A stretch of DNA of 64,000 bases from Pseudogemmobacter sp044142105 (GCF_044142105.1 NZ_JBGTYM010000011.1:45086-109085), one strand, 5' to 3'. Shown: positions 9,019-19,057, numbered from the stretch's first letter. The notes: a model not told the origin generated them from the letters alone. Made by a program: numbers and translations.

Positions 9019-9067
9019 GTTGCTCCTCCGTCTTTCTTTAGGGGCGCAGGGTCATGCTGCGCCCGCC

Positions 9068-10075
9068 CTATTGCAGGGGCGAGATGGTCCAGCCGTCCTG
9101 GGCAAGAAGGTTCAGGACGCCATTCCGGCCCGGCAGGTGCAGCGCGCCGAAAGCCACGACAAGCGGACCCTCGGCGGCTGCGGCGTCGATGACCGGAATC
9201 CATGCCCGATTCCGGTCATCCATCAGAAGCTTTTCCATCAGGGCGAAATCCGAATCGACCTGTTCGCGCGTCATCCCCGGCTGGCCATAGGAGAGGTCGC
9301 GCATCATTTCCCACATCAGGCGGCTTTCGCCCCGGAAATAGGCCTCGACCAAAGTGGCCGCGAAATCCTCGGCCTGATCCTCGGTCGCCAGCGTCTGCTC
9401 GATCATTGCGATCTGGTCTGCCTCGGTCAGCCCGCCGAAGAGTTTCAGCACCGTGTCATAGGGTTCCAGCGCCTTGACCGGCACGCCCTCCGTCTGCGCG
9501 GCGTCGATCAAAAGCCCGTCGAGACCCTTGGGATCGATCATGTCCGCCACAGCGCAGGGCGGAATGGCAAGAACGACCGTGGCGTACCAGGGCTGAAATT
9601 TCGAGGCCATGAAGCCCGGCACACCGCGTTCTGCCATGGCGCGCGACAGGCGGTTCCAGGTCTCGGCGGGCAGGCTTTCAAGAAGGGTCGGCCCATCGGT
9701 GATGAACATGGCCGACGGGTCCTTGGCGACATGGTCCATCAGCGCCTTTTCCTCATCCGGTCCGGCCTCGACCAGAAGGGCGCTGGCCTTTTCCAGATAG
9801 GGGGACAGCACCGTGAGCGTCGCCTGATGGCGCGGATCGTCAAGGTGATAGGTGCCGACCAGCACAAGGCTTTCCGCGCCACGCCGGGCCGACCAGAGAT
9901 TCCCGTTGGCATAGGGTTGTTCATCGGCCAGCGCGGTGATCCGCGCCCGTTCTTCGGGGGCCATTGTGGCGATCAGGTCGCGGCCCTTGCATTCGGCGCT
10001 GGCCGCGACAGGGGCAAGCGGCAAGGCAAGGCCGACAAGGAAAGCAAGAGGTGCAAGGGCTTGGGCAAGACGCAT
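9068..10075 (-). CDS. TraB/GumN family protein, exported
   Basis: A 335-residue protein with a signal peptide (MRLAQALAPLAFLVGLALPL, cleavage probably after ASA near residue 25). The family signature is present as LVLVGTYHLDDPR, then LLVEAGP, and near the end VVAFGALHLPGRNGVL. TraB/GumN proteins share the fold of the haem-binding and TIKI protease groups, but the bacterial role is largely unproven. The ATG at 10075 is preferred over the GTG at 10087 because the signal peptide and a GGAA site fit it. It is divergent from groES. Confidence 0.8.
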   Translation of the reverse strand: MRLAQALAPLAFLVGLALPLAPVAASAECKGRDLIATMAPEERARITALADEQPYANGNLWSARRGAESLVLVGTYHLDDPRHQATLTVLSPYLEKASALLVEAGPDEEKALMDHVAKDPSAMFITDGPTLLESLPAETWNRLSRAMAERGVPGFMASKFQPWYATVVLAIPPCAVADMIDPKGLDGLLIDAAQTEGVPVKALEPYDTVLKLFGGLTEADQIAMIEQTLATEDQAEDFAATLVEAYFRGESRLMWEMMRDLSYGQPGMTREQVDSDFALMEKLLMDDRNRAWIPVIDAAAAEGPLVVAFGALHLPGRNGVLNLLAQDGWTISPLQ

Positions 10076-10169
10076 GGCGGGTTCCACTGAGGCAAGAGGT
10101 CAAAGTGGCATCCGAACGGCGCCGGGGAAAGGGGCAGCAGCAAATTTGCCGCGGGAGCAGGGCTGCCCG

Positions 10170-10198
10170 TTGACAGGTCGCAGGGCTTTGCCTATCTC
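10170..10198 (+). promoter_or_regulatory. Sigma-70-type promoter of groESL
   Basis: A perfect -35 box TTGACA (10170-10175) is followed after 17 bases by TATCTC (10193-10198). The predicted start point falls just before or in the CIRCE element, the usual arrangement for HrcA repression. Confidence 0.8.
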
Positions 10199-10208
10199 AA
10201 CGTGTGTG

Positions 10209-10235
10209 TTGGCACTCGCCACTTGTGAGTGCTAA
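10209..10235 (+). promoter_or_regulatory. CIRCE element (HrcA operator)
   Basis: TTGGCACTC-N9-GAGTGCTAA, differing from the consensus TTAGCACTC-N9-GAGTGCTAA at one base. It lies immediately downstream of the -10 box and 36 bases before the groES start. It implies that groESL is repressed by HrcA under normal conditions; hrcA itself is not in the window. Confidence 0.95.
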
Positions 10236-10270
10236 CGGCATTCAACCTGGAACCTAGGGAGTGTTACCAG

Positions 10271-10558
10271 ATGGCTTTCAAACCGCTGCATGACCGCGTG
10301 CTCGTGCGCCGCGTCCAATCCGAAGAAAAGACCAAGGGCGGGCTGATCATCCCGGATACCGCCAAGGAAAAGCCCGCCGAGGGCGAAGTCGTCTCGGTCG
10401 GCGAAGGCGCGCGCAAGGATTCGGGCGAGCTGATCGCCCCCTCGGTCAAGGCTGGCGACCGCGTCCTGTTCGGCAAGTGGTCGGGCACCGAGGTTACGCT
10501 GAACGGCGAAGAGCTTCTGATCATGAAGGAATCGGACATCCTCGGCATCATCGGCTGA
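10271..10558 (+). CDS. groES: Co-chaperonin GroES
   Basis: A 95-residue GroES, the heptameric lid of the GroEL folding chamber. It starts FKPLHDRVLVRRVQSEEKTK, has the mobile-loop stretch KTKGGLIIPDTAKEKP (about 20-35) and ends ESDILGIIG. The ATG at 10271 follows AGGGAG; an upstream frame opening at 10229 overlaps CIRCE and would add non-conserved residues. It is transcribed with groEL 67 bases downstream. Confidence 0.98.
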   Translation: MAFKPLHDRVLVRRVQSEEKTKGGLIIPDTAKEKPAEGEVVSVGEGARKDSGELIAPSVKAGDRVLFGKWSGTEVTLNGEELLIMKESDILGIIG

Positions 10559-10625
10559 GTTTGGCAGGGCGCAGGCCCGGTCTTCCGACTTCCCAACATC
10601 AACCTGAAATTCGAGGAGTAGCACA

Positions 10626-12263
<1,638 letters not shown>

Positions 12264-12286
12264 TCCAGCCCCTGCACAGGGATGGG

Positions 12287-12317
12287 AAAGGGCGGCCCTC
12301 GGGCCGCCCTTTTTCTT
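12287..12317 (+). terminator. Rho-independent terminator of groESL
   Basis: AAAGGGCGGCCC (12287-12298), a TC loop and GGGCCGCCCTTT (12301-12312), followed by TTCTTT. It is a 12-bp perfect stem and starts 24 bases after the groEL stop. Confidence 0.92.
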
Positions 12318-12372
12318 TGCGCCGCGGCCGGGAAGGGCGCAGGATGCCGGCAGAGACAGCGGAGATGGCGGG

Positions 12373-12702
12373 ATGGCGCAACAGACGGCGAAGCAGCCCC
12401 TCTACATCGTGATCTTCATGAGCGTTGTCCTGATCTTCGGGGCGGCGAGCGCTGTGGTGGTGACGGCCGACGAATATGATCCGGCAAGCCTGGTCTATCT
12501 GGAACTGGGCCTCGATCTGGCGATGACGATCTGCCTTGCCGTCCTGTTGATGCAGGTGCTGAAATCCGCATCCGAGGGCGGGCTGCGCAGCGCTGCGCTG
12601 GTTCTTGGACCGCTGGGCCTGCTGGCGGGCCTGGTCAAGCTGGCCGCGCGGTTTTCCAGCGATGCGGGCTGGTGGACTGGGCATTTCAGCTACGCGCTCT
12701 GA
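12373..12702 (+). CDS. Small membrane protein of unknown function
   Basis: A 109-residue protein with three predicted membrane segments (about 11-31, 42-64 and 76-94) and a polar C-terminal tail rich in Ser and Trp. I do not recognise the family. The ATG at 12373 has only a weak GGAGATG-like site 10 bases upstream. The stop lies about 10 bases before the probable start of the DMT transporter, so the two are likely cotranscribed and perhaps coupled. Confidence 0.7.
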   Translation: MAQQTAKQPLYIVIFMSVVLIFGAASAVVVTADEYDPASLVYLELGLDLAMTICLAVLLMQVLKSASEGGLRSAALVLGPLGLLAGLVKLAARFSSDAGWWTGHFSYAL

Positions 12703-12712
12703 CCGGGCGACC

Positions 12713-13555
12713 TTGCGGCTTTTCCTCCTCACGGCGCTGACCATGCTGGCTTTCGCGGCCAATTCGGTGCTGAACCGGATGGCTGTCGCACCCGGCCATA
12801 TCGGCGCGGTGGAATTCGCGGTGATCCGCCTTGTCAGCGGGGCCGCGATGCTGGGCCTTGTGCTGGCGCTGCGCGGGCGGGCCTGGCTGGGGCTGGCGGG
12901 GCGAGGACCGGGCGTGTTCGGCCTGCTGGTCTACCTTTTCGGGTTTTCCTTCGCCTATCGCGGCCTCGATGCCGGGACCGGCGCGCTGATCCTGTTCGGG
13001 GCGGTGCAGGTGACGATGTTTGCAGGCGCGGTGCTGGCGCGGGAGGCCGTGCCCGCCCGGCGCTGGGCCGGGGCCGGGCTGGCCCTGGCCGGGCTGGCAT
13101 TGATGGCTTTGCCCGGTGCATCGGCCCCGCCGCTTTGGCCCGTGCTGCTGATGGCAGGGGCCGGGCTGGGCTGGGGTGTCTATTCGCTGGCCGGGCGGCG
13201 CGCGTCCGATCCGCTGGCGGCGACGGCGTGGAGTTTCATCCTGTCAGTGCCCCTGGCACTGCTGCTGGCGCTGGGGGCGGGGCTGGCCATGCCCTCGGCC
13301 CAGGGCATCGCCCTGGCGGTGATCTCCGGCGCGGTGACCTCGGGCCTGGGCTATGCGCTGTGGTATGCGCTGGTGCCGCAGCTGGGGGCCACGCGCGCGG
13401 CGGTGGCGCAACTGACCGTGCCGATCCTGGCCGCGCTGGGCGGGGCGCTGCTGATTGCCGAGCTGCCGGGCTGGCGCTTCGCCGCGGCCAGCGTGCTGGT
13501 GCTGGGGGGCGTCGCGCTGGCGAGCCTGAATTACAGGGCTTTCACCAGGCGGTGA
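12713..13555 (+). CDS. DMT/EamA-family transporter
   Basis: About 280 residues with ten hydrophobic helices in two EamA repeats, the layout of drug/metabolite exporters. The first helix contains TMLAFAANSVLNRMA, and FGAVQVTMFAGAVLAREA closes the first repeat. The substrate is unknown. The start is uncertain: TTG at 12713 keeps the whole first helix and avoids overlap, ATG at 12743 would cut that helix, and ATG at 12662 would overlap the upstream gene by 41 bases. Its end overlaps the convergent acetyltransferase by 25 bases. Confidence 0.82.
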   Translation: MRLFLLTALTMLAFAANSVLNRMAVAPGHIGAVEFAVIRLVSGAAMLGLVLALRGRAWLGLAGRGPGVFGLLVYLFGFSFAYRGLDAGTGALILFGAVQVTMFAGAVLAREAVPARRWAGAGLALAGLALMALPGASAPPLWPVLLMAGAGLGWGVYSLAGRRASDPLAATAWSFILSVPLALLLALGAGLAMPSAQGIALAVISGAVTSGLGYALWYALVPQLGATRAAVAQLTVPILAALGGALLIAELPGWRFAAASVLVLGGVALASLNYRAFTRR

Positions 13556-14028
13556 ATCACATGGCCGGTTTCGTCATCCGCCCGGCTGATCCCAGTGGGT
13601 GCGAAGCCCTGGCGTTCCCAGAAGGCGCGACCGCGCGGGTTTTCCTGAAGCACGGCAAGGTAAATCCGGGGCGATCCGGCGGCGCGGGCAAGCGCCTCGA
13701 CAGCGGCGTTGAAGGCCGCCCCGTGCCCGGTGCCGCGGATGCGCGGCGCCAGGATCATCAGGCCGAGATAGGCGTCTTCGGGCAAGGGATAGCCAAAGGA
13801 CAATTCGGCCAGACCCGAAAGCCGCCCCTCGACAAACAGCCCAATTCCATGGCTGCGCGCGGGGTCGCAGCCCGGCGGACCATCGGTAAAGAAGTCGCGG
13901 GCCTTTTGCAGATCGGGCGGCCGGCGGTCGGCCAGAAGCCAGTAATCCTGCGCCTCGTCGTAAAACGCGTTGACAGCAGCAAGATCGCCGTCCGGGTCAA
14001 GCGCGCGGATATCCTGGTCAGCTTGCAT
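13531..14028 (-). CDS. GNAT-family N-acetyltransferase
   Basis: A 165-residue acetyltransferase. The acetyl-CoA loop appears as RIRGTGHGAAFN (about 98-109), in the Q/R-x-x-G-x-G/A position, and the C-terminal strand-helix as IYLAVLQENPRGRAFWERQGF. The substrate is unknown. It is the last of three overlapping genes (Nudix, Gre-like, GNAT) on the minus strand; its first 11 bases overlap the Gre-like gene. Confidence 0.85.
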   Translation of the reverse strand: MQADQDIRALDPDGDLAAVNAFYDEAQDYWLLADRRPPDLQKARDFFTDGPPGCDPARSHGIGLFVEGRLSGLAELSFGYPLPEDAYLGLMILAPRIRGTGHGAAFNAAVEALARAAGSPRIYLAVLQENPRGRAFWERQGFAPTGISRADDETGHVIHRLVKAL

Positions 14029-14515
14029 GGGCGATGCTCAATATTTCCAATGTCAGATCACCGGCCGGCCGGTGCCAGGTCACCTCGTCGCCCACCTGGG
14101 CGCCGATCAGCGCACGGGCCAGCGGTGAATGGGGCGCGATGCGGCCAAGGGCGGGATCGGCCTCATCCTCGCCGGTGATTTCATAGGTGGTCTCGCGGCC
14201 ATCTTCATCGGCCACGGTCACAAGCAGGCCGAAGGCGACTTCGGACAGGTCATGGGCGGAGAGGTCCACCGGGATCGCCGCTTTCAGCCGCGCCTCGAGC
14301 CAGCGGATATCGCGTTCTGCAGCGGCCTCGGGCAGCTTGTCCAGCCGGTCGGCACGGGCGCGCAGGGCGGCAAGATCGGCCTGCCTTGCCGCAAGCCGCG
14401 CTTGCAGATCGGCCAGCCCGCGCGGGGTGACGTAATTCGGATGCGGCGAGACCGGCAGTTCCGGCAGGTCGGGCCGGTCGGACCCGGCATCCTCATTCAC
14501 GAAGGCGCGGCTCAT
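14018..14515 (-). CDS. GreA/GreB-family transcription factor with a shortened tip
   Basis: A 165-residue protein. Residues about 26-85 form an antiparallel coiled-coil beginning YVTPRGLADLQARL as in GreA/GreB, and about 88-163 the FKBP-like C-terminal domain ending HSPLARALIGAQVGDEV. Gre factors stimulate transcript cleavage by RNA polymerase through acidic residues at the coiled-coil tip (in GreA, DLKENAEY). Here the tip reads RLDKLPEAAAERD and is about seven residues shorter, so the catalytic Asp/Glu pair may be missing. The ATG overlaps the Nudix stop (ATGA). The gene could modulate RNA polymerase without cleavage activity; that is inference. Confidence 0.78.
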   Translation of the reverse strand: MSRAFVNEDAGSDRPDLPELPVSPHPNYVTPRGLADLQARLAARQADLAALRARADRLDKLPEAAAERDIRWLEARLKAAIPVDLSAHDLSEVAFGLLVTVADEDGRETTYEITGEDEADPALGRIAPHSPLARALIGAQVGDEVTWHRPAGDLTLEILSIAHAS

Positions 14516-14967
14516 GCGACGATTTCCTCGAGCGGATCGTAGATGCAGCCCTCGCCCCAGGCGGCCTGGGGCAGGCTGTCGGGCTTGAATCTGATCTTTC
14601 TGTCGGCAAGATCGGCGCGGGAATAGAAGCACCGTTCGGTGACTACGCCTTCGGGATCGCGCCAATCGGCGCTTAGCGACCCGGTGGTGATCGTGGCGCG
14701 GAAGAAGAGATCAACCTGATGGAAGCCGGTCTTCGGGTCGTGGAACTCGTTGATCAGGGCGGGCGCGCCCACGGCGATGGTCAAGCCGGTTTCCTCGAAC
14801 ACTTCGCGGACCAGGTTGTCGGGCAGGGAGCGCCCGGCCTCGGCCCCGCCGCCAGGGGCGCACCACAGATCGGAGGTGCCGCCGGGATAGGCGTTGACCA
14901 AAAGCAGCCGGTCCTGATGCAGGATCAGCGCGCGGGTGGCGAGGCGGGGTTTGAAACGGGCAGCCAT
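14512..14967 (-). CDS. Nudix hydrolase
   Basis: A 151-residue Nudix protein. The box is visible as GGAEAGRSLPDNLV followed by REVFEETGL (about 42-64). The metal-binding REVFEE core is intact, but the first conserved Glu of the box (G-x5-E) is Arg here. The substrate is unknown; the family cleaves nucleoside diphosphates linked to another group. The ATG at 14967 was chosen over a GTG at 15039 since the Nudix fold starts at RFKPRLATRALIL. It is the first gene of the overlapping Nudix, Gre-like, GNAT set. Confidence 0.83.
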   Translation of the reverse strand: MAARFKPRLATRALILHQDRLLLVNAYPGGTSDLWCAPGGGAEAGRSLPDNLVREVFEETGLTIAVGAPALINEFHDPKTGFHQVDLFFRATITTGSLSADWRDPEGVVTERCFYSRADLADRKIRFKPDSLPQAAWGEGCIYDPLEEIVA

Positions 14968-15056
14968 GACGCAGCGTTGGGCCAGGGCGCGGGCTTTGTC
15001 CAGCCTTGCGCGGCGCGGGGCTGGCGGCGCAGGATGCACGCAACCGGAGGTGCGGC

Positions 15057-15455
15057 ATGGAATACACGGGCATTGCCAAGCGGGTCTCGACTTGGTGCGG
15101 ACGACCGGGGACGTTCGTTCTGGCGCTGGGGGTGATCGCGGTCTGGGTGATGACAGGGCCGATCTTCCGCTACTCGGACACCTGGCAATTGGTCATCAAC
15201 ACCGGCACGACGATCGTGACCTTCCTGATGGTCTTCCTGATCCAGAACACCCAGAACCGCGACACGGCGGCGATCCAGTTGAAGCTGGATGAGCTGATCC
15301 GGGCGACGGCGGGCGCGCATAACGCGCTTCTGGATCTGGAGGAGTTGGACGAGAAGGCGCTGGCCGCTTTTCGCGCCCGCTATGAGGATCTGGCGCGGCA
15401 GGCGCGGGACAAGCGGGCGCGGGGCGACAGCGATACCGATTCCCCCGAGGCCTGA
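15057..15455 (+). CDS. Low-affinity iron permease family protein
   Basis: A 132-residue protein of the COG5478 / PF04120 type. It has two membrane segments (about 19-36 and 45-63), the conserved turn DTWQLVINTGTTIVTFLMVF and LIQNTQNRD, and a C-terminal charged helix. The name comes from yeast Fet4; the bacterial members are short and transport is not proven. A strong GGAGGT precedes the ATG by 5 bases. It is 3 bases upstream of the hydrolase gene, so the two form an operon. Confidence 0.85.
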   Translation: MEYTGIAKRVSTWCGRPGTFVLALGVIAVWVMTGPIFRYSDTWQLVINTGTTIVTFLMVFLIQNTQNRDTAAIQLKLDELIRATAGAHNALLDLEELDEKALAAFRARYEDLARQARDKRARGDSDTDSPEA

Positions 15456-15458
15456 TCC

Positions 15459-16109
15459 ATGGCGGGAACGGTTCTGCTGATCCACGGCCTGGCGCGAAGT
15501 TCGCGGTCTCTGGGGCCCATGGGGCTGGCGCTGCGGGCGGCGGGCTATCGGGTTGCGCCGGTGGCCTATCCGTCCACCAAGGCCACGCCCGAGGCGCTGG
15601 TGGCGCATTTCGCGGCCCGTGTCGCGGCGCTGGTTCTGGAGGGGCCGATCCATGCCGTGGCCCATTCAATGGGGGCGCTGATCCTGCGCGACTGGTTGGC
15701 GCAGGCGGCGCCTGCGGGCTTTGGCCGGGCGGTGCTGCTGGGGCCGCCCAATCACGGCTCGGAACTGGTGGACCGGCTGGGCGAGGACAAGCATCTAGGC
15801 CCGGCCTTCCGGCTGGTGAACGGCCCGGCGGGGATGGCGCTGGGGACGGGGGCGGGAAGCTGGCCCAACCGGCTGCCGCCGCCCATGCATGAGATGGGGG
15901 TGATCGCCGGCACCGGCTCGGTCAGCCCCTGGTTCTCGGCGCTGCTGCCGGGGCCGGATGATGGTAAGGTGACGGTCGAAAGCACGCGGATGGAGGGCAT
16001 GGCCGACCATTTGGTGCTGCCGGTCAGCCATACCTGGATGATGATGGACCCGCGGGTGATCCGTCAGGTGCGGCATTTCCTGCGCGAAGGGCGGTTCGCG
16101 CACGCATAG
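15459..16109 (+). CDS. Alpha/beta hydrolase (lipase-like)
   Basis: A 216-residue hydrolase with no signal peptide. It has LLIHGLARSS (oxyanion region, 6-15), the nucleophile elbow VAHSMGALIL with the Ser near 70, LLGPPNHGSELVD, which is typical of the triacylglycerol-lipase/acetyltransferase group, and a likely catalytic His in LPVSHTWMM (about 188). The substrate is unknown. It follows the iron-permease-like gene with a 3-base gap. Confidence 0.82.
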   Translation: MAGTVLLIHGLARSSRSLGPMGLALRAAGYRVAPVAYPSTKATPEALVAHFAARVAALVLEGPIHAVAHSMGALILRDWLAQAAPAGFGRAVLLGPPNHGSELVDRLGEDKHLGPAFRLVNGPAGMALGTGAGSWPNRLPPPMHEMGVIAGTGSVSPWFSALLPGPDDGKVTVESTRMEGMADHLVLPVSHTWMMMDPRVIRQVRHFLREGRFAHA

Positions 16110-16170
16110 CACGCGGCACGGGTGGCGGCGGCGCGTGCGGGCGTATTTGGCGCCACGGTTCCGGGGCGGC

Positions 16171-17241
16171 TCAGCCCTTGCGGCGGATGCGGTTCACATG
16201 GCCCATCTTGCGGCCGGGGCGGGGGGCGCCCTTGCCGTAAAGATGCAGGGCAGCATCGCGCTCGGCCAGGATCTGCGGCACGGCCAGCACGTCGTCGCCG
16301 ATCAGGTTCTCCATCACAACATCGGCAAAGCGGCTGCCATCGCCCAGAGGCAGGCCGGTGACGGCACGGATATGCTGTTCGAACTGGTCGACGGCGCAGC
16401 CCTGCTGGGTCCAATGGCCGGAATTGTGGACGCGGGGGGCGATTTCATTGACCAGAAGCCCCTCGGTGGTCACGAACAGCTCGACCCCCATCACGCCGAC
16501 ATAATCCAGCGCATTGAGGATGCGGGCGGCCAGCAGCACGGCGTCCGAGCGTTGGGCGGGCGTCAGGCGGGCCGGGACGGTGGTGCTGCGCAGGATACCG
16601 TCGCGATGGACATTCTCGCCGGGATCGAAGGCCGCGACCGAGCCGTCCAGTCCGCGCGCGGCGATGACCGAAACCTCGTGGCTGAAATTCACGAAGCCTT
16701 CCAGAACAGAAGCCGCGCCGTTCATCGCGGCCAGGGCGGCGGGCGCGTCGCCGGGCGCCATGATCCGGGCCTGGCCCTTGCCGTCATAGCCAAGCCGGGT
16801 GGTTTTCAGGATCGCGGGCGCGCCGATGCGGGAAAGTGCGGCATCGAGATCGGCGGCAGTGGTCACGGCGGCATAGGGCGCGACGGTCAGGCCAAGGCCC
16901 GAGAGGAAATCCTTCTCGGCGATGCGGTCCTGGCTGACGGCCAGGGCGCGGCGGTTCGGCCGGATCGGGCGCAGGCTTTCCAGAAGGTCCAGCGCGGCGG
17001 TGGGGACATTCTCGAATTCATAGGTGATGACATCGACGCATTCGGCAAAGGCGCGCAGGGCGGCCTCGTCCTCATAGGGCGCGGTCGTCACCTTCAGCGC
17101 GACATCGCCCGCCGGTGCGGCGCCGGGTTCGTAGATGTGGCAGCGATAGCCCAGGCGGCTGGCGGCGACCGACAGCATCCGGCCCAGCTGGCCGCCGCCC
17201 AGAATGCCGATCACGGAACCTTGCGGCAGGGCGTCATTCAT
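16171..17241 (-). CDS. purK: N5-carboxyaminoimidazole ribonucleotide synthase
   Basis: A 356-residue ATP-grasp enzyme that joins bicarbonate to AIR in purine synthesis. It opens with SVIGILGGGQLGRMLS and shows the ATP-grasp elements KTTRLGYDGKGQ and LEGFVNFSHEVSVIAARG, then NEIAPRVHNSGHWT near the C-terminus. The start at 17241 gives the normal length and overlaps the purE stop by 8 bases, so purE and purK are coupled. Confidence 0.95.
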   Translation of the reverse strand: MNDALPQGSVIGILGGGQLGRMLSVAASRLGYRCHIYEPGAAPAGDVALKVTTAPYEDEAALRAFAECVDVITYEFENVPTAALDLLESLRPIRPNRRALAVSQDRIAEKDFLSGLGLTVAPYAAVTTAADLDAALSRIGAPAILKTTRLGYDGKGQARIMAPGDAPAALAAMNGAASVLEGFVNFSHEVSVIAARGLDGSVAAFDPGENVHRDGILRSTTVPARLTPAQRSDAVLLAARILNALDYVGVMGVELFVTTEGLLVNEIAPRVHNSGHWTQQGCAVDQFEQHIRAVTGLPLGDGSRFADVVMENLIGDDVLAVPQILAERDAALHLYGKGAPRPGRKMGHVNRIRRKG

Positions 17242-17722
17242 CCTTGGGCTCCTCGGGGATCGAGGCCGACAGGGCCTCGCGCCAGGCGTCAAGCCTTGCG
17301 GCAATGTCAGGGTCGGAGATGGCAAGGATGCCCGCCGCCATCAGGCCGGCATTGGCGGCCCCGGCTGCGCCGATGGCCATGGTGGCGACCGGATATCCCT
17401 TGGGCATCTGGAGAATGGAATACAGGCTGTCGACGCCGGACAGGGCCTTGGTCTGCACCGGCACGCCGATCACCGGCACGCGGGTCTTCGAGGCCATCAT
17501 CCCAGGCAGATGCGCGGCCCCGCCTGCCCCGGCGATGATGACTTTCAGCCCCCGTTCGACGGCGGTCTTGCCATAGGTCCAGAGCCGGTCGGGCGTGCGA
17601 TGGGCCGAGACGATCTTGGCCTCGTATGGAATGGCCAGCGCATCGAGGATCGCTGCCGCCTCGCGCATGGTGGCCCAGTCGGACTGAGAGCCCATGATGA
17701 TGCCGACAGTGGGTTGGGTCAT
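17234..17722 (-). CDS. purE: N5-carboxyaminoimidazole ribonucleotide mutase
   Basis: A 162-residue class I PurE that converts N5-CAIR to CAIR. It shows the signatures VGIIMGSQSDW (5-15), VSAHRTPDRLW (about 41-51) and AGGAAHLPGMMASKT. The ATG at 17722 starts the conserved fold; longer frames add 27 unrelated residues. It is the first gene of the purE-purK pair. Confidence 0.95.
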   Translation of the reverse strand: MTQPTVGIIMGSQSDWATMREAAAILDALAIPYEAKIVSAHRTPDRLWTYGKTAVERGLKVIIAGAGGAAHLPGMMASKTRVPVIGVPVQTKALSGVDSLYSILQMPKGYPVATMAIGAAGAANAGLMAAGILAISDPDIAARLDAWREALSASIPEEPKDE

Positions 17723-17822
17723 GCGGGCCTCTTGTCCTGCGCGCCAATGCCCGGCCCTTATACCCGGCGGCGCGAAGGGGGCAAGCTGTGCGCTGCTTGG
17801 CAACCCCGGCCCAAAGCGGAAA

Positions 17823-17849
17823 GGGCGCGGAGATTGTCCCTCCGCGCCC
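17823..17849 (-). terminator. Hairpin downstream of the OmpW-like gene
   Basis: On the minus strand GGGCGCGGAG and CTCCGCGCCC enclose a 7-base loop and are followed by TTTCC. It is a 10-bp perfect stem with a weak T tract, 46 bases past the stop. Confidence 0.6.
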
Positions 17850-17895
17850 CACCTGTCGCGTCGCCCGCCCGCCTTCCCGGCTGGCGATGACGGGT

Positions 17896-18489
17896 TCAGA
17901 ACTTGATGACGTAGGAAATGCTGGTCACGAGCGGGTCGATCTCGACCTTGCCGATCGGGGCGCCGTTTAGCGTCACGTCACTGTCGATATCGACATAGCG
18001 CAGGTCCAGCCGCAGGGCGGCCTTGTCGCTGATGGCGTAATCCACGCCCAGATGCGCGGCGAGGCCGAAACTGTCATCGATCTTGAGATCGCCCAAGGGC
18101 GAGGAAGTTTCGAAGAACTTGGTGTAGTTCACCCCAAGGCCGACGAAGGGCGTCAGCTTGCCGCCGGTGGGGATGTGGTAGTTGAGCGAGAGCGTCGGCG
18201 GCAGTTGCTTGGTCTCGCCTGCGAAGCCGCCGTTCAGAAAGACCGAATGCTTGAAGGGCAGCGCGCCCAGCACTTCCAGCCCAAGGTTGTCGCGCAGGAA
18301 ATATTCGAAGGTGATCGAGGGGCGGGAATTGTCGCTGACCGTGGCACCGGCGCCGGCCAGTGTGCCATTGTCATCCTTGGGCGAGACAAGGGCGAAGCCG
18401 AAGCCCAAGGTCATCTCGCCGGCAGATTGGGCGGCGGCCGGAGCGGCAAGGGCCGCGGTGGCAAGAAGGGCGAGAAGGGCGGTTTTCAT
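17896..18489 (-). CDS. OmpW-family outer membrane protein
   Basis: A 197-residue beta-barrel protein. It has a signal peptide MKTALLALLATAALAAPAAA (cleavage near residue 22), alternating amphipathic strands, the OmpW-like region ITFEYFLRDNLGLEVLGALP, TLSLNYHIP and GKLTPFVGLGVNYTKF, and a terminal aromatic residue (SYVIKF) as the barrel-assembly signal. OmpW barrels carry small hydrophobic molecules. The start at 18489 puts the signal peptide at the N-terminus; a start at 18522 would add 11 residues. Confidence 0.88.
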   Translation of the reverse strand: MKTALLALLATAALAAPAAAQSAGEMTLGFGFALVSPKDDNGTLAGAGATVSDNSRPSITFEYFLRDNLGLEVLGALPFKHSVFLNGGFAGETKQLPPTLSLNYHIPTGGKLTPFVGLGVNYTKFFETSSPLGDLKIDDSFGLAAHLGVDYAISDKAALRLDLRYVDIDSDVTLNGAPIGKVEIDPLVTSISYVIKF

Positions 18490-18644
18490 CTGGGTTCCCC
18501 GTGTTGAATTCGGGGGGACCATCGGCCCGCAAGGACGCGGCGACGTTGACCTGAATCAATTTGCCGATGCCTTCCGCTGCGACGGGATGTCGCAAAGGCG
18601 GCAGCATAAGGCGCTGAAAATTAATATGAAAACAGGATTTATCT

Positions 18645-18863
18645 TCAGGCGATGATATCGGGAATGAGCTGATCCTCGATCTTGGTGATCGTGTCCTTCA
18701 GCGCCAGTTTCTGCTTTTTCAGCCGCCGCAGCGTCAGCGGGTCGGGACGGCCATTGGTTTCCAGCGCATGGATCGCCTCGTCCAGATCGCGATGCTCGCG
18801 TCGAAGCACTTCAAGCTTCACGCGCAGCATTTCATCAAAGCTCATCTCGGAAGGGGCGTTCAT
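18645..18863 (-). CDS. YdcH-family small protein (DUF465)
   Basis: A 72-residue, highly charged coiled-coil protein. It contains REHRDLDEAIHALE (about 22-35) and LRRLKKQKLALKDTITKIED (about 45-64), the DUF465 pattern. The function is not known. It is transcribed divergently from the hsp20 pair. Confidence 0.88.
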   Translation of the reverse strand: MNAPSEMSFDEMLRVKLEVLRREHRDLDEAIHALETNGRPDPLTLRRLKKQKLALKDTITKIEDQLIPDIIA

Positions 18864-18953
18864 GGCAGTTCGGCTCGCCTTGGCATTTGTTGGAAGTGTA
18901 TAGCGCCGCGACTGATTCTGGGAAACTTCTCATCGCGTGTCGCGGGCTTGGGA

Positions 18954-18982
18954 CTTGCGGCCCCCCGGAGCGGACCCCATAT
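18954..18982 (+). promoter_or_regulatory. Sigma-32 (RpoH)-type promoter for hsp20
   Basis: CTTGCGG (18954-18960), 14 bases, then CCCCATAT (18975-18982). This agrees well with the heat-shock consensus CTTGAAA-N13-15-CCCCATNT and lies 75 bases before the hsp20 start. Confidence 0.75.
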
Positions 18983-19057
18983 TTCGTTCATGGCCGGGAT
19001 GCCTGAGATCAGGGTTCCGGGACCGGAGATGTCGCTTTGTGCAAGGACAGCCCGCAG

